Part shown: positions 44,910 to 56,439 of the stretch, piece after piece | Position numbering within the stretch: the first letter of the stretch is position 1 | Layout of the letters: each line of letters begins with the position of its first letter | NCBI GenBank assembly: GCA_012976225.1 | Contig: JAAVVG010000028.1 | Location: forward strand, 62,001-126,000 | DNA: 64,000 nucleotides | Direction: 5' to 3' | Source: Golubevia sp. BC0850 | Lineage: Eukaryota > Basidiomycota > Exobasidiomycetes > Golubeviales > Golubeviaceae | Translations under genes and position numbers: made by a program | The notes under the pieces: model-generated | Database searches by the model: none | What the model saw: only the letters and a program-made list of their open reading frames with translations | What the model was told of the DNA's origin: nothing

Positions 44910-46740
44910 CTGATTAGCAGTTCACTGCACAAAGCCCCGTTCCGTTTACTGACTCCTAGCCCCTTCCTTCCCTTCAGTCTCTTCGTTCACTTCAAGCTCT
45001 CCAACATTTCGCATTCCTTGCTCTCATTCTTGCTTCACCGGGAGGGACTCGAGATCAGACTAGACTCTTGCTTTTGTTGCTCTTGCGTCGATTCGTTCGA
45101 TCTCCGTTCCCCACTTCAGTTATCTCTTAAATTTCTCGTCTCTCCCGGTCTCGATCTAACCCTTGTTCTCTGAATCTGTCTGAATTTTTCTCCTTTCTAG
45201 GTTTTCTAGAGCTTGTTCTCTTGGATTCCTTTCTGTTCGCCCAGCTGTCGTGAAGACCGCTTCTACTTACCATTTTCTTTTTTGGAGGTCTTCCTTGCCA
45301 CATTCTCCCCCCTCTTTTCTCCATGTTTTGGGCTTCACTCAGATTCAACTCAGTTCCCTTTTCTGATTTAAGCCTCCGTGTTGACCTCACTCATCTGCGA
45401 CATACTCATTAGAAAGTTCCCTCTCTCCTGAATTTCCCTATTCGAGGCCTGTTTCATGTTCCTGTCCCCATCCGAAGAGCTGTATATTTCCATTCAATTC
45501 CTTAGGATTCGAAGATGAAGAGTCTTATAAGTGAGATTGATTGTTCTTGAGCGGAGAAAAAGAGAAGAAATCACTGCGGATCTGAGCTAGTCCTATTGAA
45601 ATCCCCTAACATCAGAAGGTCCAGATCTCGACCCTTAAGTATAAAGTCGTCTCATAGTTGTCACAACGAAAAAGAACGAGATTGAAGATTTGGGGGGGGG
45701 GGGGTGATGCGCTGGGCTCTCTACACTCCTCGCCTTCAAAAGGATCGATCGATCTGAAATCTTCTTCTTTTCCTTAACGCTGTAACCTTACGAGGTTGCA
45801 AACCACCTTTCTAAAAGCACCTCTACTTAGATGGGATGACATCTTAATTGATTCAACCCATCAAGGATCGTCGAGGCCGTATAAAGGTGGGGGATCAATA
45901 CCTTTCTTCAACTTTCAAAGGTTGGGCTCTTTCTTCTCTCGTCTTCTTCTTTCGAACCCTCCTCGTTCATTCGGGTCGCAGTGGCTTGGAAGTTAAGGAT
46001 GGGTGGAGAGAGTAGCTTTTTGGAGAGGGGCGATGGGACTGGGTGCGTCGGTACTTTATCAAAGAGGTTTTCTAGCTTCTAAACATGAGAATCGTCGCAA
46101 GGTCTCGCTGCACAGTCACTCTCCTCAAATCTCTTTCTTCTTTGTGGGTTGGGATCGTATGTTGTTGGATCGAGCTGGCGCGCAAAGTGGATAGGCAAAC
46201 GGTGAGTTTTTTTCAACAAGAGTGCTCAGATGGAGAAAGGGGAAGGCGACGGTCAGAAGAGGGTTGCCAGCAGAAGAGCGAAGGGTTAACGAGATTTAAT
46301 GGCCTTGTTGAATTCAATTAATCTTGAAAGATCGACCCTGTCATTAAGAGCAGGCTTTCTGGCTTGGAAGTATAATTTCTTCTTTCATGTCTTCAGCTCC
46401 CTTACCACAGCCCAACCTTATGTTCTCTTCTTTACCTACCTATTGACCAATTCATAACAGTTTTTCTAAAGTCCTTCTTAGAGTCTCGCTTGTCTCCGAT
46501 GGCTCTCGTTCCCTGCGACTTGAAGCAACCTTCGCCCTTCCTTCTTCTCGCATTCCCATACACATTTCGGCTGCTCTGGCCTCACTGATGCGAAAGTAGC
46601 AAAGAATGCAGACAGTGGAAGTTTATCCCAAGTTAGACAAGTGTTGTTGTAGAAATACAGAATGATGATGAGCCAATCAAGTACGAGAGCCAATTCCCAG
46701 AAATCTCTCTTCCCCATGAACCACGTTTGCCTGATCATTC
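44910..46740. other. longest gene-poor stretch (1.8 kb)
   Basis: Pyrimidine-rich at 44940-45380, with a run of about 13 G at 45692-45704 and scattered short frames. An 87-codon minus-strand frame (45390-45127) is just Lys/Arg/Glu-rich read-out of the CT-rich strand. I find no gene, repeat family or RNA gene. Confidence 0.5.
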
Positions 46741-47732
46741 TCATTCAAGCAGTCCCAACAAAACCCCAAAAATCCTCTCTTGCTTCCTAATGGCAGCTTG
46801 CTCCTTAGTCTTGAAGAAACAAGGAACTCCTAAACTTTCTAGGCGTTCTTGCTGTTGTGAAGTCACGTTGTCCCATCTCTCCAAGGATTTATGTGCCCAG
46901 CGTGTTAGGAGACCTTGAGTCTTGAGGGAAGGTCTAAAGGAAAGAGAACACGAGGGGAAGAAGGAGGGAGAATGAGAAAGAGAAAGGAGTGGGAGTTCCG
47001 ACAGAAGAGAAGAACTCAACTTGTTTAATGAAGAATCACCACTATCTATAATCTTCTTTCTTTCTTTCAGTAGATCTCTTTCTAGATCATCCTGTAGTTC
47101 TTTGAGCTTTTGGAAAGAGATCGAGGTGGTGAGAAGCAAAAACGAGAGAGCTGAATAGAGCGGATTCTCTCGAAGACACCTCGGATGTTTTCAGGCTACA
47201 AAATGGGAGTGACTCATTTCCAAAAAAGAAAAGACTTACTTTCATCACTTCCTTCAAGAAGACTTCGTCGCCCGCTAACTTTGTCAAGATAGGCAGAGCT
47301 TTGGCGAAAGACATCGAATGAAGTTCCTCTGTTGAGATCTTCTTCTTCGACGGACCATTCTGCTCTTCCAGCTCCAGATCTTGATCCTGACTAGTCGACT
47401 GAGAGTTTGATAGAGTCCTGGATACGGCTCGGTGGGCTGCTCTTGGATCTTTCGTGGAGGAAGACTGGGAACTTCCATATGGATTTTGATAGGCACTTGG
47501 ATTCCGACTCTGCTGTTGATGTTGATTAGGAATTTCATGTCGATGAGGAGAGTATTCTTCATCTTGGTGAGCCCGAAGAATGGCTAATAAGCCTTGAATT
47601 CCATGATTGTCGTCTGAGTTCTGACGTGGGAAGAAGAGGAGAATGTTGGAACAAGATCAGAGGAGGCGATTTTCGACTTCTCCAGAACGGCTGAGATAGA
47701 ATGGGATCATGAAATACCTTTGTTAAATCCAT
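46741..47732 (-). CDS. unrecognised 210-residue helical protein
   Basis: Four exons join in frame: 47732-47718 (MDLTK only), 47620-47240, 47106-47043, 46913-46741. After a Gln/Ser-rich stretch it has FAKALPILTKLAGDEVFLKE, then LKELQDDLERDLLKERKKII across an intron, and the closing helical block LLTRWAHKSLERWDNVTSQQ with LESLGVPCFFKTKE. The helix-rich C-terminal half with a Trp-Asp pair looks conserved, but I cannot name the family. The third intron is a multiple of three and has a weak donor (GTGGTG), so it might be retained, adding 43 mostly hydrophobic residues. Divergent from PLC1 with 263 bp between ATGs. Confidence 0.6.
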
Positions 47733-47995
47733 TTTGGGAATCTTGGAGTCGGGGTGGAAAGAGATGGACAGCAATTTCGATTTTCGAACTTCTCCTTCTC
47801 TCTCCTCAATTCAACCCGGAAGATAGTCCGAAACTCGACGATTAAACCAGTAGAATCTAGATCAAATCTTAAAAGAATGCGAGTCAATCGTCAACGATAA
47901 TCAAGACTACAGAAGAGAGCAGCTGCCATCCTGCTTCAATCAGAGCCAGAGGGCTATCCCCACAATCACTCATCACAGCCCCATCCTCAGCAGCC

Positions 47996-50900
47996 ATGAC
48001 CAAAAGTGATTTGGAGCAGAAGAATACCTCCGATACTTCAGAACCAATCAGGAAATTTCATTCTCATTCTCGTTCAAGTTCTCACTGGTACTCGAATCTA
48101 TTCCACTCCTCTTCTCATTCCACTTCTAAGTCCGATTCTACTTCCAGCTCTTCAAACCTCAATTCTGATCCTAACCCGACTAGTCTGATTCAAGAAACAC
48201 TTTCAGATTTTCAAAATCCACTCTCATCTACCACCTCGTCTTCGAAGGATTCCTCCAGCAGCAAGCCCAAGCACAAACGATCCGCTTCTTCCTGGAGGAA
48301 CATTAATCCATTCTCTTCTCGTTCAAAGTCTACAACTCCAACTTCAGATCAAAACTCTTCAAGCGAGTCATCGGCTAGTCTCACAAGCCCGCCAGCTTCT
48401 ACCATCTCTCCTCAGACCTCTATCACCACCCTCTCACCAAATGCTCATCGAAGGACTTCCACCAATCTCTCATACTCCAGTTCTACCATCGGTGCAACTC
48501 CTTCTTCTTCCAAACGATTACCTGAAAGGTCCCCATCTACAAGCAGTGGGGTATCAGAAGAAGAGACGGAGAAGCTGAAAAGATCTGGTTCTCACAGACA
48601 TTCAGTGATAGGTTTCGCCAAATCTCTTGGCCATGGTCTTCATTCTTTACCTAGCAGATACAGTCATAGTAGAAATGCAAGTGAGACTTTCAAACAAATG
48701 AGAGCAAAGGAAGGTGAAGAGGGAAAGGAAGAAACGGCGGGTGCAGTGGTGGAAAGCAGTGCAAGTAGAGAAGTGTCAGGTGGCGAGGATGCAAAGAAGA
48801 CTGAGAACTCTGGGCAAGTAGGAAAGGAGAAGCTAGACGAGAAGGAAATGAAGGATCAGAAGGAAGGAGAGGAATCAAGTTTAAAGCCTCAAGATTCTCA
48901 AATGGAATCATCACACCCTGCAACTTCGGAACCTCTATCGCCTCCTCAAATGGATTCATCTGCATCCCTTCGAACGGTTCCTTCAAGCTTTCCTTCGGAA
49001 TCAAGATCTGTTATCGCTTCCTCAAAACCTGAACTCGTCTCCAAGAACTTCTCTTCTCTGGAAGATGTCGAGAGAGTCGGAGGAGGTCCAACTGTGACCA
49101 TCAGAGCAGCTGAGAAGGTCAAGGAAGAAGTCGAGATTCTCAAAAGTTATGCTTTCGGTACTGCGTCGACTTCAAGTGCAGCTGTATCTACTTCCAACGA
49201 TCAAGCTGTCGAAAAGGCTCAAGATTCTGAACCAATGCCATCCCAATCGCTCGCCCCGCCGCGACCACAATCTTCACAAGAAGAATCGTTTCCGACGAAG
49301 TCGGATGGTCAAGAAGACACTGCTTCTCCGTCTCCGATAGAGGTTCCGCAGACTTTGGGAGCGGGAGAAGTGATGCTCAAAGTCACTCCGAAGAAGGTCA
49401 TGAAGAGAGTCTTCAGGATAGATGCGGATAGAGGTCAGATCCTATGGGATTCCAAGAAGAAGAACAAAGGTGAGCTCCTTTGCAGATCAATAGAATCTTG
49501 AAAGATGAAGTTAATCATAGTCGGCTGTACGCCTCAGCCTTCTTTGGGTCTATTTCCTGACGATCGATTTCTTCCCCTTACCTCTCCCTTCGCAGTCGAC
49601 CTAGAATCTATCAGAGAAGTCAGAGTAGGATCTTCAGCCTCTTCTTACAGAATCTCTCTTTCGATATCCGCTGCCCATGAATCTCGATGGCTATCTATCA
49701 TCTATCAAACTGCTGGCCAATACAAGGCTCTTCATCTCATAGCCATGACCGATGAATCGTTGGTTAAGTGGAGAGATACGCTTTGTGCTCTCCAAGGTTT
49801 ACGTCGGTCCCTCATGGGAGGTTTAGGTCTCATAGAGCAAAGGCAAGATGTCTGGTTACGACAACACTGGAGGGAAGCAGATGCTTCAGGAGACGAGAAA
49901 CTAGATTTCCTAGAGATCTCTCAACTATGCAAACGATTGGGTATCGAGTCTAGTAGGAAAGAGTTGAAGAACAGGTTTGAAGAAGCGGATGAGAAGAAAA
50001 GAGGCTTCTTGGATTTCAAGGACTTTCAGCGTTTCGTCAAGCTGCTGAAGAGGAGAGAAGAAGTGGAAGAGATCTTTGAAACCGTCAGCGACGTTTGGGT
50101 AGAGGTAGCAAAAGGGCTGAATGAGGTAGGATCTCTAACCGGGCTCGAAAAGGATATCAAGGTAGAGAAGAAAGCAGACGAAGTAGTCGAGAGCTCTCCT
50201 GACGATTCGGGACATCAAGCTGCTGCCAGATCGTCCTCTCCACCACCTCCAACTTCTTCAATCAGAGTAAGAGGAATCACTGTCTCCAGATTCAAGAGGT
50301 TTCTGCACGATGAACAGATGATGTCTTCTCTCAATTCTACCGAGGTCTTTAAAGTCTTCGAGAAACATCAAACCACGTCAAGTTCAATTCTTTCCTTTCT
50401 CCCTGGAAGCCCCAAAGATGCTGGAGAGGACATCAAGCGCCCGCTTCCGGAATCCGCTCTCCTTCTGGAAGGGTTCTCAGCTTTCTTGATGTCTGCCGAC
50501 AACTCAATCCTCTTAGATAGATGTCCTCTCATAAGTTGTCCCCAGAAGGGGCGAGATTCGACTGCGCCCTCTCCTCAAGCTCCAGGATCAACTCTCTGTC
50601 TCAGAGATGGTTTAATCTCCTCCGGAAAGCTGCAAGAGTCAGCCATTACTCTAAAAACATCAAACGCAGCTCTTCCCAAGTCGAAATCAAGAGCAGCAGC
50701 AGAGACAACAGAAGAGCTTCTCGCAGCAAGCACTCCTAGACAAGCTCCTATCCATCACGACATGACAAGACCTCTAAGTGACTACTTCATCAGCTCAAGT
50801 CACAACACGTATCTCGTAGGAGGTCAATGGAAGGGAGATAGCACAGTAGAAGGTTACGTCAGAGCTCTCCAGCAGGGAGCTAGAAGTGTAGAGTTGGATT

Positions 50901-53186
50901 GCTGGGATGGTCCGAATCTAGTCCCTCAAATCACTCATGGTCGAACTCTCACCTCCAAGGTACCTTTCTCGGACGTCATCGCAGCGATAGCCAACTACGC
51001 TTTCGTGGCTTCTCCCTATCCTCTCATTCTTTCGTTGGAGGTCCATAACGACGTTCCTCAACAAGACGTAATGGCCAAGATTCTTAGAGAGAAGTTAGGT
51101 GAGATGCTTCTAACGGAGAAGTTGGACAAATTTGGAGAGCTGAAAGATGGAGAGTCGATCGTGGAAACTCTTCCCAGTCCTGAAAGATTGAGAGGAAAGG
51201 TCTTGATCAAGACTAAGAATCTTTACGTGGCGGAGGAAGAGAAGAAAAAGGCTGAGAAAGCTGAGATCGATGCTGAACAGGCGATTGTGGCTGAAGGTCA
51301 GACTACTTCTACTGATACCACCGAGTCTGACGGAGATGGTCTTTGTGAGTACTTCGAGAAGAACAACTTATTCTCCTCCTGAGATCACTGACCGCTTTCC
51401 CTTCTCTTGGTTCATCCTGCTACAGTCGCTAATGCTCGAGATCTCGTCAGGCAGGTCACAAAACGCAGCAATCATTCTTCAACACCCTCAAAAGATTCAA
51501 CTTCCAAATCTAGCAACAGCAGCAGCAAAGTTCTCATGTCCTCATCTCTCGCCTCTCTTCTAGTCTACACTGTCGGAGTGAAGCATCGAGGTTTGAATAA
51601 GAAGGAAAGCTATGCGGTAGAGCACATGATATCTCTCTCCGAGAAATCAGCATTCAAATACGTCAGGGACAAGAACGCTTCGGAAGACCTCATCAAACAC
51701 AACAGGAGCCATCTCACTCGAGTCTATCCGAGCATGAGCAGTATCGCTAGACTACATGCCAGTGCCAACTTCAATCCACATCACATGTGGGCCACTGGCT
51801 GTCAACTCGTAGCTCTCAACTGGCAAACCTTGGATCTTGGGTTTGAGATTAACCAGGCTCTGTTCGCTCGAAACGGACGATGTGGCTATGTTCTAAAGCC
51901 AGAAGCTCTCAGAAGCAAGGAGCTTGGGAAGAACTCTGGTGAGAAGATCAGATTGGCAATCGACGTCACTGTCATCTCTGCTCAACAGCTTCCGAGGCTC
52001 AAGGATCTGTCGAAGGACAAGGAGGAAGAAAGCGACGCCATCGACCCCTTCGTGGCTGTCTCTATCCAGACTCCAGAGGGCTGGGGAGCTCAACCTACTT
52101 CTGGTGAAGGGCCTTCAAGCCAATTCGGTAGTCGAGACTCACTCCTAGGATCTGGAGGACTGAACACTCCCGTTGTTGGAACACCTCCTGGTCGAGTTTC
52201 AGCTCAAACCAGCCCAAGTACTAGACACCTACGTCTACCGAGCGGAGGAAGTGGACCTGGCTTAGGATTAGGGAAGTCAAGCACTTCTTCATCTGCTCCA
52301 GCTGGTCTGGGTCTGTTGCCCAGCAATTCCAGCCCCTCGACCTCTTCATCTACTCCAGTATCTATTTCGCAATCCTCAAAACCAACTCCGAACTCGGTGC
52401 TCGCAACTCCACCACCTAGAAGTCCTTCCCCAAGCCCAGCTCTCGGCAGCTCGCCGCCAACCTCTTTCCCGCCATCTCAGTCCCTCAAACACAACTTCTC
52501 CTCTTCTTCACTTTCCTCAACCTCCTCTAGATCGTCGGTCCAACTCAATCAAAGAACTTCGAAACTCAGAACTAGAGCTATCAGAGGGAATGGTTTCAAT
52601 CCTATTTGGAAACACAAGATGACAATCTACCTGGACGTTCCGGCTGGAGAGAAGACTCTTTCACATCTAGCAGAGGTCGAGAAAGAACGGACTCGGGCCA
52701 AAGAGAGGCGAGACATCGATGGAAACGGAGACGAAGATGATGAGAGTCAGCAAATCAATTCCAACGCATACAAATCTGAGCAAATCCATTCTCTTTGTAG
52801 AGGTCTTCTCGATCTCTGCTTTTTGAGGTTCGAAGTCGCTGAAGATGAAGCTTCGAAGTTCGAAAAGGAGACTAGCAACAACGGATCTATCAACGTGGCA
52901 TCGTCTAACAATTCCAGCAGTAGCAGTGCGAACTCTTCGGAGGGCAACTGTATCGCAACATGTACCCTGTGCTTAGGCAGCATGCAACAAGGTGAGTCGA
53001 ATTTACGAGATTTGCCCTTCCAGCGACAGGATCTAACCCTCCCTTCTTCCTTCTGTATCAGGCTATCGACACGTTCCACTCTACGATTCTCAATTATCTC
53101 AATACCTCTTCTCAACTCTGTTCGTTCATACCAAGATTCGTTTCGTTGGTTTATCTGGCGGATCGGACTCATCTTCTAGAAAGTGA
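47996..53186 (+). CDS. PLC1: phosphoinositide-specific phospholipase C
   Basis: Four exons join in frame: 47996-49469, 49596-51344, 51426-52991, 53062-53186; 1637 residues. The enzyme cleaves PIP2 to diacylglycerol and inositol trisphosphate at membranes. Order of parts: about 455 residues of Ser-rich disorder; a PH-like domain (ILWDSKKKNKVDLESIREVR across intron 1); EF-hands (DASGDEKLDFLEI is the best loop); the X half with catalytic His in FISSSHNTYLVGGQ, ELDCWDG and the second His in ITHGRTLTSK; the Y half LASLLVYTVGVKHRGL through TRVYPS, then NFNPHHMWATGCQLVALNWQ; and a C2 domain interrupted by a 150-residue Ser/Pro insert before NGFNPIWKHKM. The last exon GYRHVPLYDSQ finishes C2. It is longer than budding-yeast Plc1 (about 870) mainly through disorder. 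Confidence 0.94.
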
Positions 53187-53467
53187 ACCCCATACACGCT
53201 CTTCCCTTCTCAAACTTTCTGTGGACTTCCCAGCCCTGCTATCTCAATCCTGTCACTTTCTTTGCTTCTGATCGCATGTTCTCGAAAAAATCGTAATCAC
53301 TTGTACTCTAACTTCCACATTCTAATCTCCCTTCAATTGTTTTCTGCCTGACATCGAGCCACTCATGCAGAAGAGAAGGACCAGATTTATCTTGATAAAG
53401 TAGGTATAAAATTAAATTTTGAGGGGAAAGATGTCAAAGACAAGATTCAAGCGGGAGAAGTAGACTC
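53187..53467. other. intergenic, convergent 3' ends
   Basis: The 281 bases between the stops of PLC1 and the aldehyde dehydrogenase gene. It is T-rich with AATAAA-like A/T patches near 53405. No gene is seen. Confidence 0.5.
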
Positions 53468-56054
53468 TCACATAGACCCCCGAATCAAACCTCCAATACC
53501 AGCCACACGTTGGTATGCAGTTCCATAAGCGAATTGAATAAGAGAATGGACAACTGCAAAGAAGTCATCAAAGGTGAGTAGAAGAAAGTCAGTCCAACGA
53601 ACCAAACAGGTTTTGTCAAAAGCTTCCCCAAACTCACAAGTCCATCCTTTCTCAGGTCTAACCATTGGATAATCAAGTGGAGGAGGTATTCCAGTCTTGA
53701 TAATGCTGAATAATTTATCTTGAGTGATAGCTTTCTCAGTAGTCATTGCCAGTAAACCTTCCGATCCAGCAAATCTACCATAGCCTGAAGCTTTGACTCC
53801 ACCGAAAGGAAGACCTTGATTCAGATATGAGACTCCGAAACTGAAGGAAACAGAAAGAAAGGCGACAGAAGATGAGTGCAAGTATGGGAGATAAAAGAGT
53901 CAGAGGCGAATCGAATTACTCACTCATTGATATTGACCATTCCAGAATTGATTCCCTGAGCTACAAACTCGCATTCTGATTTGGTACCTCCAAATACAGA
54001 AGCTCCAAGTCCATATCTAGTTGAGTTTGCTATCGTGATGGCTTCATTAACGTCTGAGAATGGCATGACGAGGAAGATCGGAGCGAATAGCTCTGTTTGA
54101 GCTATTGGCATGTCGCTGTAACGAGGAAGGAAGGAAGGAAGGAAGGAATGGAAAAAGAGAAGAAGTGATTGGTGGTTGATTGTGTGAGGTCGAGTGGGGT
54201 TCGACTGACAATCTTCAAACAGAGTCAGAAAAGAATCGGCTTACCTAGTCACATCAGTAATAAGAGTAGGAGTGAAATAAGAACCTTTAGTCCACTTTGG
54301 ATGATTAAACCTCTTACCACCTGCCAACAACCTAGCACCTCTTTTGACAGCATCTTGAATCAAAGCTTCCAAATTCTCAAATCTGACATCATTAATCATA
54401 GCTCCCATATCAACTTGATTTCCACTTCCATTTTCACTTTTCAGATTCATTCCCATTCCAAATCTAGTATCATCCATTGCACTTCCCAATTTCAAACCTT
54501 TAATTCTAGGTTCAACGATTTTCAAAAAACTTTGCAAAATCAGTTTATCAACTATGAACCTTTCAATTCCAATACAATTTTGTCCAGCTGCTTGAAAACA
54601 ACTTCTCAAAAAAGTAGAATTGAAAAATTTAAGATCTGAATCTTTTAAAATGATAGCAGGATCTTTTCCACCTAATTCTAAAGTCACTGGACAAAGTTCT
54701 TTGGTTGCTGCCATGGCAACTTTTCTACCAATTTCTTCAGATCCAATGAAAGTGATGTGAGAAATACTTGGATGAGTGGTCAGGAATTCAGCTTCGGTTG
54801 GGAAACAAGTGATTAATTGAATTAAATCTGGTGAATGTCCACAGGCTGTTAGAGCACCTTGAGCTGCTTGAATGATCCAGGATGAAGAGAAAGCTACCAA
54901 TTCTGAGGATTTCAGGATGATGGCGTTTCCGGAGAAGATTGAGGAGATGATTGGTCCTAGCAGGTTGTGGGCTGTCGGGTAGGTGGGGGGGGGAGGGCAA
55001 GGGGAGAGGGTTAGGTGGAGAGGTCCCTCCTGGGTACAAGGACTGAAGAATGATGTTCATTTACTCTACTCACCTGGATAATTCCAACTGACACAGGCAC
55101 AGACCACTCCTCGAGGGACATGATGAACTGTACAGGTCTTGTGAGCTAGAAGAAGATTGTTGGCTCGGACTTCAGGTTTCAAGATTCTTTCTCCGTTTCC
55201 AGCTACCCAAGAGAGTTTGGAGAGAGTGGTTAGAAGTTCTCCAAAGGCTGCATCAATGGGCTGAAGGGGAGAAGGGGGAGACAGAAGGATTAAGAAGAAG
55301 AGAAGAACAGGTCAGAGTTGAGAGTGTACCCCTCGATTCCTCCAACTTTCTTCGTGGTTTCAATCAGCTGAATAGAGAAAATCTATTCTTGTAATCTGAA
55401 GAGAGTTGTAGACTGGCGTAAGAGCTTTCAAGCTAAGCTCCTTCCCTTCTATCTCTTGCACCCACCCAATCTTCCCAATCCTCTTCTACTCACGGTCTTT
55501 CCAGTATCCCTTGCAGCGACTCTAGCGATCTGTTCAGTGTTATTACAAACCCATCTACTAAGGGTGTTCAAAACTTTCCGTCTCTGACTCCAAGATGTCT
55601 CCTTCCAAACCAATTGAGCTTCTCTAGCTTTCTCGATCTTTTGATCTATACTCCTCTTTGTATCAGCCTGAATGTCAGTTAAATGATAACCAGTAGCAGG
55701 GTCATAACAAGTGATAATTCCAGGTTGATTTGAATTTGCGATGTTAGGTGAATTTAAGATGATACCTTTCCATTCAGGTTGAGCTTGAACTGGGAATGGA
55801 ATTGAATATTTCACTCCAGCTTCTTTATATGAGTCTAGTAGTTTAACTACTAAATATTGAATTAATAAGATTATTAGAAATGAGAAGATGATTTGATAAA
55901 CTAATGATTCCAATTTGAAGCTTAAATCAAAGGAATAGAAATTTGGCTGAGAAGTTGAGAAGCTGAATCGAGTTCCAGTTGATTTGATGGGACCATTGAC
56001 GTTGAAATAGGAAACTAATCGATCTGATAAACTCAGCTGAGCTGGCTCAAGCAT
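53468..56054 (-). CDS. MSC7: MSC7-type membrane aldehyde dehydrogenase
   Basis: Six exons join in frame: 56054-55494, 55260-55074, 54971-54245, 54115-53924, 53840-53638, 53553-53468; 651 residues. One membrane helix near residues 50-70 (YQIIFSFLIILLIQYLVVKL) anchors the enzyme. Catalytic parts: CVSWNYPAHNLLGPI, NAIILKSSE, the glycine motif ITFIGSEEIGRK, general-base Glu in LELGGKDPA, catalytic Cys in AAGQNCIG, ELFAPIFLV and NQGLPFGGVKASGYGRF. Yeast Msc7 is an ER protein of this aldehyde-dehydrogenase branch found in a screen for meiotic sister-chromatid recombination; its substrate is not firmly known, and fatty aldehydes are a reasonable guess. I chose the ATG at 56054; upstream in-frame codons do not look conserved. 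Intron 4 holds a (GGAA)n run. Confidence 0.9.
54124..54147. repeat. (GGAA)n repeat in an MSC7 intron
   Basis: About six GGAA units lie a few bases past the 54115 acceptor, inside intron 4. The polypyrimidine tract on the minus strand is therefore a TTCC microsatellite and may vary in length between strains. Confidence 0.8.
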
Positions 56055-56439
56055 CTTTAAGTAGAAGGAAGTCAGAGCGCAGGTGAGAGGGCAAGTCAAG
56101 CGCTGAGAAGGAATCGAGGAATCTCCATACAAACAATCAACAATCGCTCCCCAGAATTCGATTCCATTCAATCCGTTTTCGTTTTTGGTTTATTTGTTTT
56201 TTTTCGGGGTTTAACATACTACAGTAGAAGAGAATTCTCACCCCATCGCCCAAAACTTTCCATCTGTCCTTCCCTTCCGATCCCCTCCCCTCCAAGATAC
56301 AAAGAACATTTTCTGTCGAAACCAGATTCCAATTAATTTCCCCTAATTTTCAGTTTTCATTTCTTCAGACGGCTGTAGGTTCAGGAAAGGAATGGGAGAG
56401 AGAGTTTCATCAGCGCTTGTTCTCTCCCTCTTTGACCTT
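56055..56439. other. intergenic, head-to-tail
   Basis: MSC7 promoter side and TPD3 3' side. T-rich around 56195-56210 (T8). No gene is seen. Confidence 0.5.

Noticed and set aside
45127-45390. Lys/Arg/Glu-rich minus-strand frame of 87 codons
   Set aside because: It is the complement of a CT-rich tract, which gives such charged read-outs by composition alone.
45692-45704. G13 run (and C12 at 40223) as a functional element
   Set aside because: Isolated homopolymers in gene-poor DNA with no other G-runs in the spacing needed for a G-quadruplex; they may also vary through sequencing error.
49470-49595. Open frame joining directly to the second PLC1 exon, with ATG at 49505
   Set aside because: The spliced join KKNKVDLESIREV restores the PH-domain sequence; the intervening bases have good GTGAGC and CGCAG splice sites.
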